DNA of 64,000 nucleotides from Ricinus communis. Its lineage: Eukaryota; Streptophyta; Magnoliopsida; Malpighiales; Euphorbiaceae. This document shows positions 46,061 through 57,932 of this stretch, piece by piece. The DNA lies in the NCBI RefSeq assembly GCF_019578655.1, contig NC_063258.1:19348802-19412801 (forward strand). Direction: 5' to 3'. The notes beneath the pieces were generated by a model. The model was not told the DNA's origin. It saw nothing but the letters and a program-made list of their open reading frames with translations, and did not search any database. Position 1 is the first letter of the stretch; the number at the start of each line of letters is the position of its first letter. The translations under genes and the position numbers were made by a program.

Positions 46061-46500
46061 GTCATCATGGAGATATCAATCCAAGGTGTAGTAGGAATAG
46101 GTAATGGTGTATACAACCCATAGGGTTTAACCTTGGATTTGGCCTATTTGTAAGTAATACAATTATCACTTATTCACACAACATTACGCTTCATATTAGG
46201 CCAAAAGAAATGTTCATGCAACATATCTAAAGTCTTGGCAATACCAAAATGACGAATTAACCAGCCCCCATGAGCTTGCCTCACAAGGAATTCATGCAAA
46301 GAACAAATAGGCACACATAAGCATTTTTTCATAAAGAAGTATCCATCATGCCTATAGAACTTGCCAAACGCAACTTACTCACAAGCACTAAACACATTGC
46401 AAAAATCAAAATCTTAATATGCTAAAATCCTAATAGTTTTGCATCTAAAGTGAAAAGAAGCGCATACCTCTAAGATAATGCATCTGCTACAACATTATCT
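46061..46500 (-). pseudogene. Chromovirus integrase, N-terminal part
   Basis: Minus-strand text gives FFMKKCLCVPICSLHEFLV, then RQAHGGWLIRHFGIAKTLDM and HEHFFWPNMKRNV, the HHCC finger. A stop follows, then CITYK and GLYTPLPIPTTPWIDISM at the start of the core, where the sequence ends at about 46061. The fusion to LINE ORF1 lies here. Confidence 0.8.
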
Positions 46501-47110
46501 TCACCTTGCTTAACTTGATAACATAAGGAAAGGACTTAATGGATTCGCTCCATTTAGCATATCACCTATTCATCTTGTTTTGTCCCTTCAAATGCTTCAA
46601 GGATTCGTGATCAGTATGGATCACGAGCTCTTTAGGCCAAAGTTAATGTTGCTAAGTCTCAAGTGCACGTACCAATGCATACATCTCTTTATCATATATT
46701 AGGTAATTCAAGGATGCCCCATTCAATTTTTTGCTAAAGTAAGCAATTGGGTGTCCTTCTTGCATCAACACGGCTCCAATGCCAATATCTAAAGTATCAC
46801 ACTCAACCTTTAAAGTTTTAGCAAAGTTAGGTATAACAAGTATAGGTGCCAAAAGCAGTTTTTCTTTAAGCAAATTAAAGGCCTTATCTTGTTATTCGCC
46901 CCACTTAAAGCCTACACTTTTCTTAATAACTTTCGCTAAAGGCATGGCTAAGCTACTAAAATCCTTCATAAACCTCCTATAAAAGCTAGCTAAGCCATGG
47001 AAACTCCTTACATTACCAATATAAGTAGGTTTCGGCCACTCTTTAATGGCCTTTACCTTTTCTTCATCAATTTCTATTCCATTTGTACTTACAACAAATC
47101 CTAAAAACAC
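46501..47110 (-). pseudogene. Chromovirus connection and RNase H
   Basis: 47110-46892 has VRSFHGLASFYRRFMKDFSS. 46873-46652 has [20 protein letters not shown], where the catalytic Asp is in [13 protein letters not shown], then [17 protein letters not shown] and [29 protein letters not shown] follows after a stop. RNase H removes template RNA. A frameshift lies between the two ORFs near 46890. Confidence 0.85.
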
Positions 47111-47705
47111 AAGCTTATTAGTGCAAAAAGAACACTTCTTGAAATTGACAAAGATTCCTTGTGCAAAACATCTAACAGCATGCGCACATGCTCCATATGA
47201 TCATCCAAGTTATGACTATAAATAAGTATATCATCAAAATAGACAACTATAAATTTTCCTATAAAAGCATGCAAGACATGATTCATAAGGCTCAGAAATG
47301 TACTAGGTGCGTTAGTAAGGCCAAAAGGCATAACTAACCACCCAGACAATCCATGTTTTCTTTTAAATGCAATTTTTCGTTCATTGCACTCTTTCATTCG
47401 AATTTGATGATAACCACTCTTTAAGTCAATCTTAGAAAAGATACAAGCACCATGCAATTGATCAAACATATCATCTAGCTTAGGAATGAGATGTCTATAT
47501 TCTATAGTGATTTTGTTGACGACATGACAATTAATGCACGTCCTCTATGTTTCATCCTTTCAAGGCACAACTATAACTGGAACTGCACACGGGCTCATAC
47601 TTTCCCTAATCAATCCTTTAGTCATCAATTATTCAACTTTCCTTTGCAGCTTCTTAGTCTCCTCGAGGTTGCTCCTATAGGCAGACCGATTAGGAATAGA
47701 TGATC
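47101..47705 (-). pseudogene. Chromovirus reverse transcriptase
   Basis: The frame 47469-47101 has [37 protein letters not shown] and the catalytic YFDDILIYS, all intact. Upstream, the 'SNLEETKKLQRKVE' and 'GLIRESMSPCAVPVIVVP' region has stops and frame changes to about 47705. Confidence 0.85.
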
Positions 47706-48179
47706 CATGAATGAAATTAATTTGATGCTCTATTCCCCAATTAGTGGCAATGCATTTGGGATCTCTTCGAGAAATAAATCATCAACTTCCTACAACAGAG
47801 AAATAAAAGCACTAGGCAAAGAAGAGTTAAGCTCATTAGCATTAAAATAGGCCTCTTTTTACATAAGTACAAACATGGTCTGATTGGCCAATAAGGCTAA
47901 TTCACCTCACACTCTCTTCTCTTTACTTTTCTTATTCTCATTTTTCACACCCTCACCTCTTTCTTTTTTCTCTCATGCGCATACTCTGTTTATTTATTTT
48001 CTTTTTATGGACTCATGCTCTCATTTTCTTTCTTTTCTTGCCCACCATCACTCATGTGTTTTGTATTGCTTTCCTTTTTCATGCGCATTTAGTCTTCATA
48101 CACCTCTTTGGGTATCAAAGGAACAAGTGTAACATATTTGGCATTCACTATAAAAGAGTATTTGTTAGTAAAACCATCA

Positions 48180-48821
48180 TGAATGACTCGTCTATCAAAC
48201 TGTCATGGGCGGCATAAAAGAATATGTCTAGCATGCATAGGCACCACATCACACAACAACTCATCCTTATACCTACTAATAAAGAAAGACACTAATACTT
48301 GCTTAGCAACTCTAATCTCACCACAATCATTCAACCATTGAAGCTTGTATGGCCTAGGGTATTTAAAAGTTGGCAGACATAATTTTTCAACAAGTTCGGT
48401 ACTAGCCGCATCAGTACAACTATCCTCATTAATTATCATGCTACATACCTTATCTTTTACTCGTCATCTAATATGAAAGATATTGTCTTTTTATACCAAT
48501 TCCCCTTTTGCTTGCAAACTCAATGCTCGCCTTGCCACTAACATATCACCATGTTCGACATACTCTTGGTCCCTACCATCTTCTAGGGGTGGCATCTCTT
48601 CTTCTTCTTCACTTTCGAACTCAACTTTTCCATTGTCCCCCATAATCATGGCATATTGGACATTGCGAAGCTATGTGGCACATTCCTAAGCACCTAAAAC
48701 GTTTAATATCTCTAGTTTTGGATATTTAAGGAGTAAATGTACCTTAGAATTTGTTGTTGCCCTCCACTTTAGGATTCTTGATAGACTCAAATTTAGCCTC
48801 AGAAACAGCCTTGTAATCTTT
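48180..48821 (-). pseudogene. Chromovirus gag zinc finger and protease
   Basis: A CCHC-like CFRCLGMCHIASQC lies at about 48680-48730. The protease frame 48439-48203 starts MIINEDSCTDAASTELVEKL, where the catalytic Asp-Gly motif of the family (usually IIDGGSCTN) reads Asn-Glu, so catalysis would be lost. LPTFKYPRPYKLQWLNDCGE and HARHILLCRP follow. It ends at 48821, with TCTTT as target site of the nested element. Confidence 0.8.
48817..48821. repeat. Target site duplication TCTTT (left)
   Basis: It directly precedes the LTR start TGTAAC at 48822 and is repeated at 57928-57932. Confidence 0.9.
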
Positions 48822-49457
48822 TGTAACACCCCCGTTACATGCTAACCAATAGATATTTTTCAGGTGGCATACAAGCATCGTAGACTATATACTACATGTA
48901 GATAGGTCATAATACAGATTATTAAGAATCAAAACACAAGGATATTAACATATAAACATATGATTATACTTAAACATCATTTAACAAGTATTCAAAACAT
49001 CTTCTAACGCTTTACAAGCCACACTTCCATATACATTACATAACTACATACAAAATGCATTATGAGGAGACTCCGTAAAACTGGCCCAACCTGACAGAAC
49101 TACTAAATGCTAGACTTTAAATACAACTAACTGATGCAATACTATCTACAAACCTGAAAAAGAATTTTGGAGAGGGGTGAGCCTCCAAATCAGTAAATAA
49201 ATAATCAACATAATCTATATCATATGCACTTAATATAATTTCCACTCAATTATATAACTTACCATGATTCATAATTTACGCATAAGTTCATACCATTCTA
49301 CTCAATTCATTACAACCATTATAAGAAAAAAAAGTTCAACAATTATGGTTAGTTCTCACGGCTCGTGGATCCCTTTTAATGTGCTGCTCCGCCTCATCCT
49401 CATATTACACTTTTTTATAGCCTTTCTAGGCTTTAGCCTCCCAAGGCTTTATATATG

Positions 49458-49518
<61 letters not shown>

Positions 49519-51154
49519 CATAGGGGAATTCACTATTCACATGTGCAAATGCACTTAACATCACAATTCAATCATTTCACTTATATCATATTCAAGCACT
49601 AACAATTGTTCCACCCAACACCAATCATTTCCATCTCATTCATTCAAACATAACACAATATTAAGCAAACACAACCATCCGCAGAACATTTGATTAAATA
49701 TATGAATATAGCAAATATTAACTATTTACTTACTCAAAATAAACTTATTCCTTCACCATAGAAGGACCTCCTTTCTGTACAACTTCCTTTCCAAGCCTTT
49801 GAGTTCCTGTTAATACATTCATCAATTCACATTTCATGCATATTCCAAATATTCATGTGAATGCTAGTTCTAGTGCATTACAACACCATCTTCATAGGTA
49901 TAAGTCTTCCTCTAAGACTCTCAACTACTGTTTTAATATCATATAAATATGTTTCATCTAGCTATATACCAATTTAACTCAAATTAAGATCAAATAAATA
50001 GCATAAGACTAATCTCCAACATCTCTATTTTCTGGACAAAATTTAGTATCAAAGTATATTTATTTCTGGGAAAAATTGGCTTAATTGAAAAATCTTATAT
50101 TAACTAAACATATACCTTTGTATATCTAGTTTCATCTACAAGAAGAATTACTCGATTCCGACTTCTATAGGTTTAATTATTCCCAAATCATTGAACAAGG
50201 GTCATACAGCTTGATATATCCGAGCAGCAATGTTTTTGCTCAATTTAAGCCACCAAGACGGCAAAACTAGCAAAATCACAAAACTAAAATATTATAGACT
50301 ACTCTTCGAGATTTCCATAGACACAAATTAAGCTTAATTTGGATTTATATAACTCAAGTTATGTCCAAAATACAGAACATCAAAGTTATTGGAATTTTGA
50401 CAGTTTTCTGTCTTGACATACTTAAACTTAAATTAAGCTTAATCTTTATACAATCGTTCAATACTCTACTAATTCATGACAATCAGACCTTTACTTAATC
50501 AATGAAAGCATCTATTGAATTTTTCCCAATTTATAATCAAGAACCCTAATGACAAATTAATAATACTCAAGTAAAAACTCACCAATTTCAGTTTTTGGGT
50601 TGCTAATATACTCAAATCCTTTAGCTTTAGCTTGACTCCTTCAATAGTTGGTAAAATCCTATCTTAATTTTAGATTTTTCTAGATATTTCATTCCTCTCT
50701 CTTTTTGTAAAATTTGGATTTTTGGCCAGGTACGAATTTTAGAGAAATGAAGAGGTAAAATGAGCTTGGTCATGGTTCCAATTTCCAAGATTAATTTCTT
50801 AATTGACAGCTCCTAATTCTTAATGCCACCACCTACTAAAATTAGTCTTATCATCCCTAGTTTAATTCTTACTAACCACATATAGATACTAACTTTCAAT
50901 TGTGTCATTTAAGTCCAATCTACCCAACCTTCAACTATTGGTTCAATTAAATCTTAAGGCTTAATACACATAACCGAAGTACTTAATCAACTTATCTAAA
51001 TTAATAATCTAATTTCATGCTTCTTATTCTCTACTTATAGTTAATATATTTATATATTCTCATAAAAGAAATATTTTTAATATTCCATCATATACCGAAT
51101 GATTAGATGTAAATGCACATAACATATGTATGATGAGAAAATGCAAGCGTTACA
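48822..51154 (-). repeat. 3' LTR of the nested Tekay-like element
   Basis: It runs TGTAACACCC to AAGCGTTACA, 2333 bp. It includes an AT microsatellite at 49463-49516 and a ~210-base part (about 50235-50440) that is missing from the 5' copy. Short chance ORFs such as 49264-49602 cross the microsatellite. Confidence 0.9.
49463..49516. repeat. AT dinucleotide microsatellite
   Basis: About 27 AT units lie within the 3' LTR. The equivalent tract of the 5' LTR (56420-56446) is about half as long and followed by a T run. Confidence 0.9.
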
Positions 51155-51168
51155 ACTTTCCCCTCCTT
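51155..51168 (-). other. Polypurine tract
   Basis: The minus strand reads AAGGAGGGGAAAGT immediately before the 3' LTR start TGTAACGC, the expected second-strand primer position. Confidence 0.85.
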
Positions 51169-51356
51169 AAGAAATTTCGTCCCCGAAATTTTAACAACTC
51201 ACCAACATTACTATGGAATAGATGCAGATACTTCTTTCTCATTTGTTCTTCGACTTCCCAAGTTGCTTCTCTTGAGGAATGATGACTCCACTTAATCTTG
51301 ACCACAGGAATGTCTTTATTTCTCAATTGCTTAACCCTTCAATCAAGAATTTCTAT
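51169..51356 (-). pseudogene. Integrase C-terminal chromodomain
   Basis: After EPIEILD and a TGA, the frame reads RVKQLRNKDIPVVKIKWSHH, SSREATWEVEEQMRKKY and a short tail to the stop by the polypurine tract. This is the C-terminal chromodomain that marks chromoviruses. Confidence 0.85.
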
Positions 51357-52757
51357 CGGCTCTTCCACATATGTCAACTTTTTTATGATTTCTATCTTTG
51401 GCTCTTGAATAATATGACTAAGACCTGATCTATATCGCCTCAACATAGAAACGTGAAGAACATCATGAATAGAAGACAACTCTACAGGTAATGTTAACCT
51501 ATATGCTAATGGTCCAACTCTCTCAATAATTTCATAAGGTCTTATATACCTTGGACTCAATTTCCTTTGTTTACCAAATGTTAATATTCCTTTCCATGGT
51601 GATACCCATAAGAAAACTTTATCACCCATAACATATTCCATTTCCCTTCGGTGCAAATCAATATAAATCTTTTATCTGTTTTGTGCTACTTTCAAATTCT
51701 TCTTAACTATCTCTACCTTATCCACTGTTTCTTGTACCAATTCTGGACCTTCAAGCTATTCTAAACCTTCAACATCCCAGCATATTGGAATCCTACATTT
51801 CTTGTCCTACAAAGCTTCATATGGAGCCATACCGATACTTGAATGAAAACTTTTATTATACGCAAATTCCATCTGCGGTAAGTAATCATCCCAGTTACCC
51901 TTGAACTCAATTGCGCAAGCCCTCATCATATCTTCTAATGTATGAATAGTTCTTTCTGATTGCCCATCTATTTGAGGATGAAAAGTTGTACTTAAATGAA
52001 ACTTAGTACCATACACTTTCTACAAACTCTCCGAGAAACGAGAAGTAAATCTTGGATCCCTATCTGATACAATAGATATAGGCACACCATGCAATCTAAC
52101 AATCTCAAAATTATACAATTCAGCAAGCTTATCAAGTGAATCTGTTTGCTTCACATGTAAGAAATGAGCATATTTAGTAAATCGATCAATAATTACCCAA
52201 ATAGCATCATGCTTGTTAAATGTATGCGGCAATCCCATAACAAAATCTATAGTAATCTTGTCCCACTTCCACACAGGTATAAATGAAGAACGAAGTTTAC
52301 TTGCAGGTGCCTGATGCTTGCCTTTCACTTGCTGACATGTCAAACACTTACTCACAAATTCTACCACATCCTTCATTGTCGACTACCAATAATAAGGCTT
52401 CAAATTTTTCTACATTTCTATACTTCCAGGATGCATTGCATAAGGTGCATAGTGCACTTCATGCATGATTTCCTTTCTAAAATCTCCTACATTAGGTACA
52501 CATATACGTTTTCCATTCAATAAGACACCATCATCTCTCAACACAAATTGTATATTCTTTCCTTCTTGTGCTCTACGCTTCATCTTTTGCAAATAAGAAT
52601 CTTCACACTGTGCATCATTAATTTTATCTCCAATCAAAGGCTTCACTTGTAATGTGGCTAACAGAACATCGTCATAAACATAAAACTTCACATCCATAGC
52701 TCTAAGTGCAACTAGATTGTCCACGTTGTAATAAATCATACTTGAAAAATGTTCCAC
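51339..52757 (-). pseudogene. Tekay-like integrase
   Basis: From the left of the gene: HEVHYAPYAMHPGSIEM (finger histidines), [22 protein letters not shown] (first Asp), [16 protein letters not shown] (second Asp), HPQIDGQSERTIHTLEDMMR (Glu) and FAYNKSFHSSIGMAPYEAL. The C-terminal part 51656-51339 has YVMGDKVFLWVSPWKGILTF and SSIHDVLHVSMLRRYRS. Stops at 52377, 52017 and about 51700 split it into four frames. Catalytic residues are still recognisable. Confidence 0.85.
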
Positions 52758-53257
52758 TGTCTTCCTACTTCAAGCATCAATAACAGCATTAGCTTTTCCA
52801 AGATGATAATTAATAGTGCAATCATAATCCTTCAGAAGCTCAATCCATTTTCGTTGTCTCAAATTCAACTCTTTTTGCATTGGGATATATTTCAAACTCT
52901 TATGATCAGAAAATATTTAAAATGTCTCCCCATATAAATAATGTCACCATATCTTGCATGTATAATGGCTGCTAATTTAAGATCATGTGTAGGAAAATTA
53001 AGCTTATGAGGTCCTGATTTCCTTGAAGCATAAGTTATAACCTTCCCATGCTGCATTAAGACACATCCAAGTCCTTGCCTAGAAGCATCAGTATATACAA
53101 TATAACCTCCATTTTCATATGGCAATGCAAGTATTGGTCTAGTAGTAATTGCTTTAATCTTTACTGAATCTGGTTGCACTCCATCTCTAGAAAAAATATG
53201 CCCCAAGAATGCAATTTCCTCCATCCAAAACTCACATTTGCTGAATTTTGCATACAA
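52758..53257 (-). pseudogene. Tekay-like RNase H with upstream deletion
   Basis: The frame 53257-52892 goes from [20 protein letters not shown] and VKIKAI straight to [14 protein letters not shown] and [16 protein letters not shown]. The connection segment (the 'RSFLGLA.YYRRFVK' part present at 2850-2955) is missing without loss of frame. The Glu of RNase H lies in [11 protein letters not shown], where Lys replaces the usual Glu. Confidence 0.8.
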
Positions 53258-53756
53258 TTGTTTTTTCCCTCAAAATCTGTAAAATAATTCTCAAGTGTTG
53301 TTCAAGCTATTCTGGGCTTATAGAGTAAATTAGAATATCATGGATGAACACAATAACAACGTGATCTAAATATGATTGGAAAGTCTTGTTCATCAATTAC
53401 ATAAAAGCAGCAGGAGTATTTGTTAACCCAAATGGCATCACAATGAATTTATAATACCCATACCTTATTCTGAATGTTGTCTTGGCAATAGATTTCTCTT
53501 CAACCCGGAGTTGCGAATAACCTGATCTTAAATCAATTTTAGAGAACATAGTTGCACCTTTTAACTAATCAAGCAAATCATTAATTCTCGGCAATGGATA
53601 TTTATTCTTCATTGTAATTCTATTCAATTGCCTATAATCGATACATAATCGCATACTGCCAACCTTTTTCTTCACAAACAGAACTGGTCCTCCCCAAGGT
53701 GAACTACTTGGCCTAACGAAACCTTTATCAAGCAACTCTTCTAATTGCTTCTTCAA
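53258..53756 (-). pseudogene. Tekay-like reverse transcriptase
   Basis: The frame 53756-53565 has [17 protein letters not shown] and [20 protein letters not shown]. After a stop, [15 protein letters not shown] and [13 protein letters not shown] follow. The catalytic box reads FIHD in place of FIDD at about 53345-53356, so the first essential Asp is gone. The enzyme would be dead even with an open frame. Confidence 0.85.
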
Positions 53757-54492
53757 TTATTTCAATTCCAGCCATTCTGTATGGTGCAATGGAGATAGGT
53801 GCTGCACCAGGGATGATGTCAATCTCAAAATCAACCTCTCGATTTGGTGGCAAACTAGGCATATCATCTAAGAATACATTAAGAAATCTGACCACTGAAA
53901 CATCTGATACCCCTGGACTGACCTCAGTAGTATCTACAAAACTAATCAGATATGCTTCACATCCATCTTTAACTAACTGACATGCAGTCACTGCTAAAAT
54001 CAAACAATTAGGAATTGTCTTCCTTTCACCCATAATTACTATTTTTATTTCTACTTGTATTTCCATAGCCACTTCTTTCGTTTTACAATCAATAATAGCA
54101 TGATGTCTTGACAACCAATCCATCCCCAAGATAACATCAAACTCTATAAGATTAATAACAATCAAATCTACATGTAGTTTGACACCATCTAATACTACAG
54201 GATATTGATCTCACTACCTTATTTACTGTGATAATACCCATAGTAGGAATAGATACATATATATCATAACCCTATGCCTCTATATTACCATGAACACGCG
54301 ATGCGAAATCATGTGATATGAATGAACATGTGGATATAGGATTAATAAGAACATGTGCATCATAATCATGATCAAAAAGTATAAAAGTACAATTTCAGGT
54401 GCTACAAATGCTTCACTTCTAGTAGTAGCAAATACTCTAGCTTGTGCCTGAGGTTGACCAATATGTTTTAATGGTGTTGCTGAAATAGTCAA
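53728..54492 (-). pseudogene. Tekay-like protease and linker
   Basis: 54492-54280 holds FATTRSEAFVAPEIVLLYF, the lead-in. In a shifted frame the active-site text reads LINPISTCSFIS, where Asp-x-Gly-Ser is expected, so Asn replaces Asp. Then LIEFDVILGMDWLSRHHAII and FLDDMPSLPPNREVDFEI form the protease end and RT linker. It would process Gag-Pol, but it is inactive here. Confidence 0.8.
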
Positions 54493-54559
54493 ACCTCCTC
54501 TGCCTCTGCCTGAACCAACTGGAACATTTTCACCAACACTACTCTAACCCACTATATAA

Positions 54560-55659
54560 GATTTTCCAACATTATTTCTTCTCACAGGACAATCTAGAAT
54601 AATGTCCTAGCCTATTATAAGTGAAACTTACTATTGGTCTAGGTCCCCAACATTCTCCAATATGTCTCCCGTTGCACGTAGGACAAACAGGAGCAGACCC
54701 TCTACTAGCCGAAGCTTGTCCTCCCCCAAATCTAGATGAACTGTATCCACCTCTACTATAAGGTACTATGGAGGATCTACTAAATTGACCACCAAACCCT
54801 CGTCCATGATAACTACTCCTTTATGAACCAGAGCCTCTGAATGAAGAAGTACTAATTTTTCTTGGAGGATTACCATAAGTACCAGTGATTTTCTTCTTTT
54901 TAGATTCCATAGTATTCCTCTCGAGTGATGTTTCTTCAGCTCTCAAAGTAGCTTCAATTGAGGCAATATAATCATGAGGTTTCACTACCATTTTCTTACG
55001 AATGTCAAGCCTCAAACCTACGTCAAACTTCTTCCTTTTCAGTTCTTCTTTGGCTACTTTTTCTAGTGCATACTTAGATAATCTCATAAACTAAACTTTA
55101 TACTGTGCAACTGACATGTCATTATGCTTCAACTAAAGAAATTCAAGCTTCTTTCTATCTCTATAAATTTATAGAGTATACTTCTTAGCAAATTCTCTCA
55201 AGAAATCATTCTAAATCAAAGTCATTGGTCGATCTCTGCTTCTTGGAATTGTTTCCCACCAATCAAGTGCATCTTTTTCTATTAAAGACACTTCATATAG
55301 AAGCCTCTGTTCTGATGTGCAATTAAATTTGTCCAACACCCTTTCTGTATTTCTTAACCATTCTTCAGCCTCAGCAGGATCAGTAGTACCCTGAAAAACA
55401 TTAGCACCTTGTTCCCTAACCCTTTCATAATTCTTATCTATCACGGTCTCTTATTGTTGAGCTTGAGGTGCCGGTCCTTGTTGTCAAGCTACCCTTTGCA
55501 TCAGAAAATCCATAAACTATTCCATAAAATTTTATACATTCGGTTGTGCAGCATTTTCAAAATGTGGCATCGTGTTGATCATGTTCAGATGCATTTTCAT
55601 GACCATGCAGACTCTAATGACTCATCTAGGTCAGCTGTGTGTTCTCCTTGTCTCTCCAT
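54560..55659 (-). pseudogene. Tekay-like gag
   Basis: The probable start is ATG at 55659 (MERQGEHTADLDESLES), frameshifting after about 20 codons. Open parts are 55444-55211, WLRNTERVLDKFNCTSEQRL and LDWWETIPRSRDRPM, and 55087-54821, MRLSKYALEKVAKEELKRKK. A CPTCNGRHIGEC zinc finger is at about 54650-54690. This is the structural particle protein with at least four stops. Confidence 0.85.
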
Positions 55660-55750
55660 TTATATATGAACTGCAAACACTCAGTCAAGTTTAAAGAGCA
55701 TATGTCATATGCTTAATGTGCAACATGAATCTACTCCCAATGAATCTAAT

Positions 55751-55766
55751 CCCTGCTTTAATACCA
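55751..55766 (-). other. Primer binding site, initiator tRNA-Met type
   Basis: The minus strand reads TGGTATTAAAGCAGGG, the TGGTATCAGAGC site with two transitions, five bases from the LTR. Confidence 0.85.
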
Positions 55767-55771
55767 CTAAA

Positions 55772-56422
55772 GGTAATACCCCCGTTACATACTAACCAAC
55801 ATATATTTGCCAGGTGGCATACAAGCATCATAGACTATATACTATATGTAAATAGGTCAAAATATAGATTATTAAGAATCAAAACACAAGATTATTAACA
55901 TATAAACATATGATTATACTTAAACATCATTTAACAAGTATTCAAAACATCTTCTTATACCTTACAAGGCACACTTCCATATACATTACATAACTACATA
56001 CAAAATGCATCAGGAAAAGACTCTGCAAAACTGGCCCAACTTGACAGAACTGCTAAATGCTAGACCCCAGATACAACCAACTGATGCACTATGAAAAACA
56101 ATTTTGGAAGGGTGAACCTCCAACTGAGTAAATAAATAATCAACATAATTTATATCACATACACTTAATATAAATTCCACTCAATCACATAACTTACCAT
56201 GATTTATAATTTACGCATAAGTTCATACCATTCTACTCAATTCATTACAACCATCATAAGAAAATACAATTCAACAATTATGGTTAGTTCTCATGGCTCG
56301 TGGATCCCCTTTAATGTGCTGCTCCGCCTCATCCTCACTTATCACGCACGTAAGCTGCTCCGCCTCATCCTCACAATGCACACTTTTATAGCCTCTCTAA
56401 GCTTTAGCCTCCCGAGGCTTTA

Positions 56423-56453
<31 letters not shown>

Positions 56454-57927
56454 TTTTCATAAGGAAATCCACCATTCACATGTGCATACACACTTAACAT
56501 TACAGTTAAATCATTTCACTTATATCACATTCAAGCAATAATAATTGTTCCACTCAACACCAATCATTTCCATCTCATTCATTCAAACATAACATCATAT
56601 TAAGCAAATATAACCATCCGCAGAACATTTGATTAAATATATGAATATGCCAAATATTAACTATTTACTTACTCAAAATACACTTATTCCTTCACCATAG
56701 AAGGACCTCCTTTCTCCACCACTTCCTTTCTAGGTCTTTGAGTTCCTGTTAATACATTCATCAATTCACATTTCATGCATATTCCAAATATTCATGTAAA
56801 TGCTAGTGCTAATGCATTAGAATACCATCCCATTTCTAATTCATAGGTCTAACTCTTCCTCTTAGACTCTCAACTACTGTTTTACTATCATAGAAACATG
56901 ATCCATCTAGCTATATACCAATTCAACTCAAATTAATATCAAATAAATAGCATAAGACTAATCTCCAACATCTATGTTTTTTGGACAAAATTTAGTACCA
57001 AAGTATATTTATTGTTGGGAAAAATTGGCTTAATATAAACATCTCATATTAAATAGACATATACCTTTATGTGTATAGTTTCATATCCAAGAAGAATTAC
57101 TCAATTCCGACTTTTATAGATTTAATTATTCCAAAATTACTGAGCAAGGGTCATACAGCTTGATGTACCCGAGCAGTAATCTATTTGCTCAATTTAAGCT
57201 TAAATTCAGCATAATTTCTGTGCAATCATTCTATACTCTATTAATTTAGGATAATCAGACCATTAATTAATTAAGAAAGCATCAATTGAATTTTTCCCAA
57301 TTTATAATCAAGAACCCTAATTACAAATTAATAATACTCAAGTAACAACTCACCAATTTCAGCTTTTGGATTGCTAATGTGCTCAAATCCTTTAGCTTTA
57401 GCTTGGCTCCTTCAATAATTGGTAAAACCCTGTCTTAATTTTAGGTTTTTTTTGGTATTTCACTCCTCTCTCTTGTTCCAATTTTTAGATTTTTGGCTAG
57501 CTACGAATTTTAGAGAAATGAAGAGGTAAAATGAGCTTGCTCATGGTTCCAATTTTCAAGATTAATCTCTTAATTGACAGCTCGTAATTCATAATGCTAC
57601 CACCTACTAAAATTAGTCTTATCATTCCTAGTTTAATTCTTACTAACTATACATAGATACTAACTTTCAATTGTGTCATTTAAGTCCAATCTATTTACCA
57701 AACCTTCAACTATTGGTTCAATTAAGTCTTAAGGCTTAATACACATAACCCAAGTATTTAATCAACTTATTTAAATTAATAATCTAATATCATGCTTCTT
57801 ATTCTCTACTAATAATTAATATATATCTATTCTCATAAAATAAAAATATTATTAATATAGCATCATTTGCCCAATGATTAAATGTAAATGCACATAATAT
57901 GTATGATGAGAAAATGCAGGCGTTACA
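55772..57927 (-). repeat. 5' LTR of the nested Tekay-like element
   Basis: 2156 bp, ending AGGCGTTACA. Relative to the 3' LTR it lacks ~210 bases near 57195, and has a ~40-base tandem duplication around 'gctgctccgcctcatcctca' at 56320-56372. An AT tract lies at 56420-56446. Confidence 0.9.
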
Positions 57928-57932
57928 TCTTT
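57928..57932. repeat. Target site duplication TCTTT (right)
   Basis: This is the partner of 48817-48821. Confidence 0.9.

Larger units (their letters stand above)
48822..57927 (-). mobile_element. Complete-ended Tekay-like chromovirus, 9.1 kb
   Basis: 3' LTR 48822-51154, polypurine tract 51155-51168, integrase with chromodomain, RNase H, RT, protease, gag, primer site 55751-55766, 5' LTR 55772-57927. TCTTT flanks both ends. It sits within the gag of an older chromovirus in the same orientation. Stops, frameshifts and a catalytic substitution in RT indicate it is inactive. LTRs differ by several indels (2333 versus 2156 bp), so it is not recent. Confidence 0.9.

Noticed and set aside
47884..48217. 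Hydrophobic + strand ORFs resembling membrane proteins
   Set aside because: They are antisense to the Glu/Lys-rich linker of the chromovirus pol; the hydrophobicity is a reverse-strand artefact.
49264..49602. 112-codon ORF with an Ile-Tyr run
   Set aside because: It crosses the AT microsatellite of an LTR; the run is a direct product of the dinucleotide repeat.
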